This document shows, piece by piece, positions 52,541 to 57,832 of a stretch of 57,832 bases of DNA. The notes beneath the pieces are model-generated. The model was not told where the DNA came from and did no database searches. It saw nothing but the letters and a program-made list of their open reading frames with translations. The stretch spans positions 1 through 57,832 of the forward strand of contig NZ_CALERY010000030.1 in the NCBI RefSeq assembly GCF_937906905.1. Direction: 5' to 3'. The first letter of the stretch is position 1. Every line of letters starts with the position of its first letter. A program made the position numbers and the translations under genes. This DNA is from an uncultured Helicobacter sp. (GTDB taxonomy: Bacteria; Campylobacterota; Campylobacteria; Campylobacterales; Helicobacteraceae).

Positions 52541-53253
52541 TATTTCACCGCAATAAATGTCGCAAAATTTGCCCATTTGAAAAGCACTTCTACATGGACA
52601 AACCCAGCTTCCCGCAGCAAGGCAAGATTTTCCTCCATACTATAAGGCACAAGCACATTTTCCAACGCCTCACGCTTGGCAGCAATCTCGCCTTTGGTAT
52701 AGCCATTGATAGCTTTGTAGTGGTGGTAGTGGGCGATGAGCGCAGAATCCAGCAACGCGCTGTGACTGATTGTTTTCTCACTAAGCAGGAGAATCCCTTT
52801 AGATTCTAGTGCAGCATAGATTCTAGCAAGAAGTTTTAGGCGCAGTGGCGGGCGGATAAACTGCAGCGTGTAGTTGGCGATGACCCCCTGCGCGCATTCG
52901 TAGGAGAAGTCCATAATATCTGCGCAAGCAAAGGAGATCGCCGCACCATAGGCGCTTGCTTTTGCGCGAGCTTTTTCTATCATGGCAGGCGAGCTATCAA
53001 GCCCGATAAGCTCGCCACTCACATGCTCACGCAAAGCAAGTAGCATATTCCCAGTCGAGCAGCCTAGGTCATAGATTCTCCCGCTGCTTGCGAAGCGCTC
53101 CAAAAAATCCACACAAAGCTTTTGCGTATCTCGGTAGTAGGGGATTGAGCGCTCAAGCATATCATCAAAGACATTGGCAACATGCTCGTCAAATGCGAAT
53201 TTCTGGCTTTGTGGCTGCTGAAATATAGTGTCTTTTGACTTGGTGTGGTTCAT
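52540..53253 (-). CDS. cmoA: Carboxy-S-adenosylmethionine synthase CmoA
   Basis: 237 residues. The AdoMet site is DLGCSTGNMLLAL near 60-72, followed by GLDSSPAMIEKA, and ANYTLQFIRPPLR and the late LFKWANFATFIAVK match CmoA. It converts AdoMet and prephenate to carboxy-AdoMet, used by CmoB for the cmo5U modification of tRNA position 34. cmoB is not in the window. Weak start context. Confidence 0.88.
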   Translation of the reverse strand: MNHTKSKDTIFQQPQSQKFAFDEHVANVFDDMLERSIPYYRDTQKLCVDFLERFASSGRIYDLGCSTGNMLLALREHVSGELIGLDSSPAMIEKARAKASAYGAAISFACADIMDFSYECAQGVIANYTLQFIRPPLRLKLLARIYAALESKGILLLSEKTISHSALLDSALIAHYHHYKAINGYTKGEIAAKREALENVLVPYSMEENLALLREAGFVHVEVLFKWANFATFIAVK

Positions 53254-53363
53254 TGGATTCTCGATATTTGGGATTGCTGGTAGGGAAAATTTGGCAGATT
53301 ATAGCAAGCGCACATAAGAGAATCAAGCCAGGGAATCGAGCTTTAGGAGCAAGCCAATGAAAT

Positions 53364-54368
53364 CTAGCGCGCCAAACGATAATACGCGATTGTATAACTT
53401 ATGACAAACACCGCGCAGGTTGCTATAAGCGCAATGGTATTGGCGTAGAAAAATGTCGCTAGAATGACAAATGGCGCATTCACACATACGATGATAAATG
53501 AGCTTAGGGGGTTGTTGCCAAGCTTTTTAAACAGCAATGTATGAAAATGCTTAGAATCTGGCTGCATGGCATCGGTTTTTGTAAAGATTTTACGCCGTAG
53601 TATTGAAAATAAGACTTCCCAAACTGGATAAATCATCACGCAAAACCCATACCAAGGGCTCACAATCGAGCTTGGCTTTTGAGTCAGGAGCACAAGCATG
53701 ATAGCAAGAAAAAAGCCCACCAAATACGCCCCGCCATCACCTAAGAAAATTTTACCCTGCGGGAAATTCAGCAGTAAAAACCCGACAACTGCGCAAAGCA
53801 GTACCACACACGCCCAAAATATCGGTATCATATCCACTTGTTTTGCGACAACCATTATTGAGATACACACACATGCTGCCACGCCGCCACTTAGACCATT
53901 GAAGCCATCAATAATATTCATGGCATTACACACGCCAACGATAGCAAATACCCCAAATGCCACACCAAAAGCATAGCCAAACTCAAAACCAAGCCCCAAA
54001 TCCCTAAGCCACGCATGTTCTATCATGATACACGCAAGCAGTGCGCCAAAGCATTGGATAATAAGTCGAAGCCGCGGGCTAAGTAAAACACCCATATCTT
54101 CTAAAAACCCACTGGCAAAAACCACCAGCGAGGCTACCAGAAAATACGCCCATGCACTAGATACCAGCCCAAACAGCACAAAACCTGTAAATATACCAAG
54201 CACAATCCCAAGCCCGCCGGCACGAGAAGTAGGACGATAGTGGAATCTCTGGGGTTTAGATGAGCGTGAGGAATCGATAAAAAGTTTGTATTTTTTGCTC
54301 ATGATAATAACTAGCCATGATGTTGCAAAAGAAACAAACAGCACGATAGCACATGCAAGAATCCACAT
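53364..54368 (-). CDS. WecA/MraY-family polyprenyl-phosphate sugar-1-phosphate transferase
   Basis: 334 residues with about ten helices. Family motifs are visible: SRAGGLGIVLG near 48, the Asp in GFLEDMGVLLSPRLR near 89, NAMNIIDGFNGLSGG near 148, and FLGDGGAYLVGF near 208. It would load a sugar phosphate on undecaprenyl phosphate to start LPS O-chain or a related glycan. Its 3' end is repeated in inverted form at 54.57-54.82 kb with a 62-bp perfect match. Confidence 0.83.
   Translation of the reverse strand: MWILACAIVLFVSFATSWLVIIMSKKYKLFIDSSRSSKPQRFHYRPTSRAGGLGIVLGIFTGFVLFGLVSSAWAYFLVASLVVFASGFLEDMGVLLSPRLRLIIQCFGALLACIMIEHAWLRDLGLGFEFGYAFGVAFGVFAIVGVCNAMNIIDGFNGLSGGVAACVCISIMVVAKQVDMIPIFWACVVLLCAVVGFLLLNFPQGKIFLGDGGAYLVGFFLAIMLVLLTQKPSSIVSPWYGFCVMIYPVWEVLFSILRRKIFTKTDAMQPDSKHFHTLLFKKLGNNPLSSFIIVCVNAPFVILATFFYANTIALIATCAVFVISYTIAYYRLAR
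53413..53474. repeat. 62-bp perfect inverted repeat, copy A (inside the WecA-like gene)
   Basis: Identical, in reverse complement, to 54711-54772. The matching residues are PFVILATFFYANTIALIAT and following. Confidence 0.92.
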
Positions 54369-54569
54369 ACAGCGCCTTGACTCTAGGATTTACCCTTACT
54401 TTGTGCGATGTGTATGGCACGCGCAGCGCGACAAGGGTGCGGGTTATAAACAAATAAAATTGCGATAGCAAAGCGTGGATTCTAGCCAAATTTTGCTGGA
54501 CAAAGGCTTAATATTTTGATCTAAACACATAGTAAATTTGGTGCAAATTTACGCGCAATTTAGTTATGA
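54369..54569. other. Spacer between WecA-like gene and its partial copy
   Basis: No gene seen. Should carry the WecA-like gene's promoter on the minus strand. One GATTCT motif at about 54477. Confidence 0.4.
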
Positions 54570-54821
54570 AAAGTCTTATTTTCAATACTAAGAAAAAAGC
54601 TCGCAGGTAAATCCCCTATGCAACCTGATTCTAAACATTTTCACATGCTACTATTTAGTAAGCTTGGTAATAACCCGCTCACCGCGCTTTTACTCATCTG
54701 CAGCAATGCACCATTTGTCATTCTAGCGACATTTTTCTACGCCAATACCATTGCGCTTATAGCAACCTGCGCAGTGTTTATCGTAAGCTATATGCTAGCC
54801 TATCGCCTACTAGCCAAATAG
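54570..54821 (+). pseudogene. Inverted partial copy of the WecA-like 3' end
   Basis: Read in frame from just after a TGA at 54567, this encodes about 83 residues matching the last third of the neighbouring transferase (VLFSILRKK, MQPDSKHFHMLLFSKLGNN, then an identical core, ending YRLLAK). The first 20 bases after the breakpoint are also identical to the parent. Catalytic motifs are absent, so no enzyme is made by itself; a 67-residue frame could start at 54618 but lacks a ribosome site. Confidence 0.8.
54711..54772. repeat. 62-bp perfect inverted repeat, copy B (inside the partial copy)
   Basis: Reverse complement of 53413-53474 with no mismatch, while flanking homologous sequence differs at many third positions. 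This points to gene conversion or repeated inversion. Confidence 0.92.
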
Positions 54822-54872
54822 ATTTTGCTCACCCCAAGCTCATATCCCGCTCGCATATCCTTGGATTTGGTG

Positions 54873-54900
54873 TTGCGCTTTTGTAAGGATTTGCTACAAT
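54873..54900 (+). promoter_or_regulatory. Promoter of thiD
   Basis: TTGCGC, 16 bases, then TGC-extended TACAAT, 28 bases before the ATG. No TPP riboswitch elements were seen here. Confidence 0.5.
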
Positions 54901-54928
54901 GCGCGCCAAAAATGCTTGAAAGGCAATC

Positions 54929-55735
54929 ATGAATACACATAAAAACTCTATCCCTGTGCTAAGTGTGGCAGGAAGCGATTGCAGCGGTGGGGCTGGCGTG
55001 CAAGCAGATCTAAAAACATTTGCTGCCCATGGGCTCTATGGCATGAGTATCGTGCTAAGCGTAGTTGCCGAAAATACCCAGCGCGTCATCACAAGCTATG
55101 ATGTGCCAAGCGAGTGTATTTTCGCGCAGTTTGACGCAGTGTTTGAGGATATCCCGCCACGCGCGGTGAAAATAGGCATGCTCGGCAGTGAAGCGATCAT
55201 CGAATGCGTAGCCCAGAGCCTTGAGCGCTACAAACCCAGAAATATCGTTATCGATCCCGTCATGTTTGCCAAAAATGGCTTCCCGCTTATGCCAGAATCT
55301 ATCCGCAAATCTTTTGCTAGCACCATGATCCCACATGCCGATGTGCTAACACCCAATCTCCCCGAGGCAAGCGAGCTTTGTGGCTTTAGCGTAGAAAGCC
55401 TAGCCGATATGAAACAAGCAGCGCAAATCTTACATGGCATAGGAGCCAAACATGTGCTCATAAAAGGCGGACATAAGCTAGATAATGCAGATGATGTGCT
55501 CTATGATGGCAGAGAATTCCACATCTTCCATGCGCCAAAAATCGCCACCAAAAACACTCACGGCACAGGCTGCACACTAAGCAGTGCTATCGCTAGCAAT
55601 CTCGCGCTAGGGCTAGAAGCCCCAGAGGCAATAGAGCGCGCAAAACACTATATCTCTGGTGCGATAGTGCATGCACTAGATCTTGGCAAAGGCAATGGTC
55701 CAACAAATCATTTATATGTTTATAATACAGATTAA
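54929..55735 (+). CDS. thiD: Hydroxymethylpyrimidine/phosphomethylpyrimidine kinase
   Basis: 268 residues, ribokinase fold. SVAGSDCSGGAGVQADLKT at the start, DPVMFAKNG in the middle and GTGCTLSSAIASNLA with the catalytic Cys/Asp-region near the end. It phosphorylates HMP and HMP-P for thiamin synthesis. AAAGGC precedes the ATG. Monocistronic or co-read with the LprI-like gene 38 bases on. Confidence 0.95.
   Translation: MNTHKNSIPVLSVAGSDCSGGAGVQADLKTFAAHGLYGMSIVLSVVAENTQRVITSYDVPSECIFAQFDAVFEDIPPRAVKIGMLGSEAIIECVAQSLERYKPRNIVIDPVMFAKNGFPLMPESIRKSFASTMIPHADVLTPNLPEASELCGFSVESLADMKQAAQILHGIGAKHVLIKGGHKLDNADDVLYDGREFHIFHAPKIATKNTHGTGCTLSSAIASNLALGLEAPEAIERAKHYISGAIVHALDLGKGNGPTNHLYVYNTD
55721..55726 (+). 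promoter_or_regulatory. -10 box for the LprI-like gene
   Basis: TATAAT inside the end of thiD, 47 bases before the ATG at 55774. Confidence 0.35.
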
Positions 55736-55773
55736 ACTATACTCGCTAGATTTTAAGACTCTTAAGGAATTAT

Positions 55774-56595
55774 ATGCTGCGCGTTGGGCTAGCCACTATG
55801 TTTTGTAGTTTATGTATCCCCGGGGTTTTGTGTGCTGATGTGGAGTTCCGCGCGGCATGGCAGGGGCAATATGTCAGCATGGATTCTGCTAGCGTGCCCA
55901 CCCATGCCAGCACCACAAACACACCAAAAGTTGACAAGCCCGCAGAATCTATGCAATATGAAATCTCCATAAACGATTGTAAAGAAAATCTCTGCACTTT
56001 CACGCTCTCCCAGCTCCCACTCAAGCGAGACTCTCGCAAGTCGCCTACAAATGGTAGAAAGATATTTCACACTACGCTTCGGCTCCTGGACTATACGAAA
56101 GCCGAAATGCCAGATCATAATTGCCAGCTAGAAGCACTTGATATGTATGATCCCGCACTGCAAATCCCAATCCGCATGCGCGCTCGTGCATGCAAGATAG
56201 ATTCTACCAATGCGCCAGACATCGCAGAGCTGCTAAGTGGCGAGAGAGAATCTCAGGCAAAATCCACAAAGTCCAATACAGAATCTAGCGACAAATCCAG
56301 CAGGATATGGCAGCGCGTGCGCGTGTATCCGTCGTTTGATTGCAAAAAGGCGCGCACAAACAATGAGCGCACGATTTGTGGCTCAAGCTCCATGGCTATA
56401 CCGCTGTTTGACATTATGTTAAATGATATGTATGCGCTCCTGCTAGAGTCCAAAGACCACAAACAAATCCGTGCCGAGCAACAGCTCTGGCTTAAAAATC
56501 TTGCCAAATGTGATGGCGATGAATCCTGTTTGCAAGAGCATTATAGGGCACGGATTCTGGAGCTTGAAGAGCGCTACTGCCAGGAATGTGAATAG
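55774..56595 (+). CDS. Secreted protein with LprI-like (DUF1311) C-terminal domain
   Basis: 273 residues. Signal peptide ending VLCA. The last 90 residues read SFDCKKARTNNERTICG, then LFDIMLNDMYALL, QLWLKNLAKCDG and CLQEHYRARI, the pattern of the lysozyme-inhibitor LprI/DUF1311 family with paired Cys. The N-terminal domain is unrecognised, with a Ser/Lys linker near 155-175. It might protect from host lysozyme; inferred from the domain only. AAGGAA precedes the ATG. Confidence 0.7.
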   Translation: MLRVGLATMFCSLCIPGVLCADVEFRAAWQGQYVSMDSASVPTHASTTNTPKVDKPAESMQYEISINDCKENLCTFTLSQLPLKRDSRKSPTNGRKIFHTTLRLLDYTKAEMPDHNCQLEALDMYDPALQIPIRMRARACKIDSTNAPDIAELLSGERESQAKSTKSNTESSDKSSRIWQRVRVYPSFDCKKARTNNERTICGSSSMAIPLFDIMLNDMYALLLESKDHKQIRAEQQLWLKNLAKCDGDESCLQEHYRARILELEERYCQECE

Positions 56596-56646
56596 CCTCT
56601 GCAATCCCATAAATAAGCATACGCAATCCAAATACTAAGGAGTATC

Positions 56647-57303
56647 ATGAGTTTGTTTAGTGATTATATCAATGTCGTATTTTATCTACTAGCATTTCTA
56701 GTGGGCGGGATACCATTTGGTGCAGTTTTTACGAAAGTGTTTTATGGAATCAATATCCAACATGTCGGCTCTGGCAGCACAGGTGCGACCAATGTCTATC
56801 GTGCGATAAAAGAAATCGACCCAAAACGCGCCAAGCTTTTTTCTATCGCTACACTCGTGCTTGATGCGATTAAGGGACTGATCATCATCGCGCTCGCCAA
56901 GCTTGTGGGGCTGCCCTATGGTGCGCAGTGGATGATCGCACTGCTAGCGATTATCGGGCATTGTTATAGCCCATATTTGGGCTTCAAAGGCGGGAAAGGT
57001 GTCTCTACTGCCATTGGATCGGTTCTCCTGCTTATCCCAATTGAGGGTGCTCTCGGGCTAGTGGTATGGGCGATTGTGGGCAAGGTGTTTAAGGTTTCTT
57101 CGCTTTCCTCACTGCTTGGCGTGCTAAGCGGGATTGCATTGACATTTGTCATACCCTACATTCTACCAATCCCGGATTCTATCAATATCGTAGCCCAAAT
57201 CCACAGCCATGTGCCAGTCGTGCTCATCGGGCTTTTGATCCTCTATACGCATATCCCAAATATCAAACGACTATTTAGCGGGGAAGAGAGCAAGGTGCTA
57301 TAA
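56647..57303 (+). CDS. plsY: Glycerol-3-phosphate acyltransferase PlsY
   Basis: 218 residues, five or more helices. Motifs GSGSTGATNVYR near 39-50 and GHCYSPYLGFKGGKGVSTA near 101-119 are diagnostic. It acylates glycerol-3-phosphate from acyl-phosphate, the first step of phospholipid synthesis. AAGGAG precedes the ATG. folB follows after 12 bases. Confidence 0.95.
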   Translation: MSLFSDYINVVFYLLAFLVGGIPFGAVFTKVFYGINIQHVGSGSTGATNVYRAIKEIDPKRAKLFSIATLVLDAIKGLIIIALAKLVGLPYGAQWMIALLAIIGHCYSPYLGFKGGKGVSTAIGSVLLLIPIEGALGLVVWAIVGKVFKVSSLSSLLGVLSGIALTFVIPYILPIPDSINIVAQIHSHVPVVLIGLLILYTHIPNIKRLFSGEESKVL

Positions 57304-57315
57304 CCCCACAAGAGC

Positions 57316-57801
57316 ATGAAAAGCAGCGTAGAATCCAATAAATACCCTGAAAGCAAAGAATCTTATGAGATTTTGCTTGAAAACCTCATCATACACGCGA
57401 TCATAGGGATTCTACCAAGCGAGCGCAAGAATCCCCAGCGCCTAGCAATCACACTCCAAGCTACATACCACACACCGCAGAATCCCAAGGCTTTATCTGC
57501 AATCTCTACAAATCCTGCAAACATAAATCAAAGATCTACACTCGAATGCGAGAATATGCGCGATGACAGAAGCAAGCAGCATGAGAGCCACAAGCACTTC
57601 CTCGACTACGCGCTTGTGCGCGATACACTTGTGGCACATTTGCAGGATTCTGGATATGGGCTACTAGAAGACGCGCTTGATGGCACTATTGCTATGCTCA
57701 AAGCCACTTTCCCCACAATCACACACATCACACTAACCCTTAAGAAACCCGATATCCTGGCACCATGCTGCGTTGGTGTGCGAAAAAGCGTGGCGTTCTA
57801 A
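57316..57801 (+). CDS. folB: Dihydroneopterin aldolase
   Basis: 161 residues. Starts of the fold are LENLIIHAIIGILPSERKNPQRLAI, and LDYALVRDTLVAHL and KKPDILAPCCVGVRKSV complete it. A 40-residue insert (about 55-95) makes it longer than the usual 120. Makes 6-hydroxymethyl dihydropterin for folate. Weak ribosome site, likely coupled to plsY. Confidence 0.88.
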   Translation: MKSSVESNKYPESKESYEILLENLIIHAIIGILPSERKNPQRLAITLQATYHTPQNPKALSAISTNPANINQRSTLECENMRDDRSKQHESHKHFLDYALVRDTLVAHLQDSGYGLLEDALDGTIAMLKATFPTITHITLTLKKPDILAPCCVGVRKSVAF

Positions 57802-57814
57802 TTGTGTAGATTCT

Positions 57815-57829
57815 GGGGGGGGGGGGGGG
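57815..57829. repeat. G15 homopolymer at window end
   Basis: Fifteen G follow GATTCT. Tracts of this kind switch surface genes in Helicobacter, but the window stops three bases later, so the gene concerned, or a contig break, cannot be judged. Confidence 0.75.
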
Positions 57830-57832
57830 TTT

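Noticed and set aside
54618..54821. 67-residue frame as an independent small gene
   Set aside because: It is a 3' copy of the neighbouring transferase, lacks a ribosome site and catalytic motifs; treated as a pseudogene or recombination cassette.
54841..54928. TPP riboswitch upstream of thiD
   Set aside because: The space is short and holds a promoter; no thi-box core was seen.

Overview
The window is a moderate-GC chromosomal segment of an epsilonproteobacterium, almost certainly a Helicobacter, probably an enterohepatic type; the species cannot be fixed from sequence alone. The genus call rests on the FlaA-type flagellin, the cbpA-hspR-rarA run, an HrcA (CIRCE) operator before groES-groEL, a futalosine-pathway MqnD, the truB-csrA-ispE-smpB run, the Mqo-type malate:quinone oxidoreductase and an LPP20-type lipoprotein. 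Nearly everything is housekeeping or envelope biology. There is no rRNA operon, prophage, insertion sequence or CRISPR array.

Layout. 0.2-9.2 kb, minus strand: EI24-like membrane protein, RarA, HspR, CbpA, ribosomal proteins L20 and L35, two outer-membrane proteins (one AT-rich and possibly acquired) and groES-groEL. 9.3-12 kb: an AT-rich spacer with a T16 tract, then an EpsG-like polymerase and a Wzz-like protein. 12-16 kb, minus: TauE exporter, ExbB, RNase HII and CCA-adding enzyme. 15.8-29.6 kb, plus: RpoZ, SpoT/RelA, TyrS, an NPD-type flavoprotein, AmiA, a membrane protein, LMW-PTP, an ArsC-like protein, a C40 lipoprotein, ZnuA, ZnuC, Mqo, ZnuB and a small membrane protein. 29.8-36.3 kb, minus: MnmD-like methyltransferase, GuaB, GatA, a membrane protein, GalU, MqnD, tRNA-fMet and tRNA-Gln. 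36.4-41.5 kb: RibB with a dead second domain, ExbD (minus), a PepSY-type protein and TruB-CsrA-IspE-SmpB. 41.5-46 kb, minus: LuxS-TolC-LPP20-CapA. Then a TonB-dependent receptor, FlaA (minus), a phospholipase-D lipoprotein, Ung, CmoA (minus), a WecA/MraY-type transferase (minus) with an inverted 3'-end copy, ThiD, an LprI-like protein, PlsY and FolB.

The strongest unexplained pattern is a dispersed hexamer, AGAATC (GATTCT on the other strand), present far above chance on both strands. Clusters encode Pro-Glu-Ser / Asp-Ser linkers inserted into otherwise conserved enzymes (RarA, Cca, IspE, RibB, AmiA). Inverted pairs sit just past gene ends, where they look like terminators: groEL, ribB/exbD, the OMP before rpmI, and the znuB/mnmD junction. 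This recalls DNA-uptake sequences of Neisseria and Pasteurellaceae, and I propose it as a candidate element of that kind.

There are also several possible switches. A 16-bp tandem duplication sets the frame of the tyrosine phosphatase. A 62-bp perfect inverted repeat joins the WecA gene to its partial copy, so inversion would exchange the enzyme's C-terminal tail. A T16 tract precedes the polymerase gene, and five 9-bp repeats lie in the Wzz-like gene. The flaA leader shows two GGA sites laid out like CsrA targets, with csrA itself in the window.
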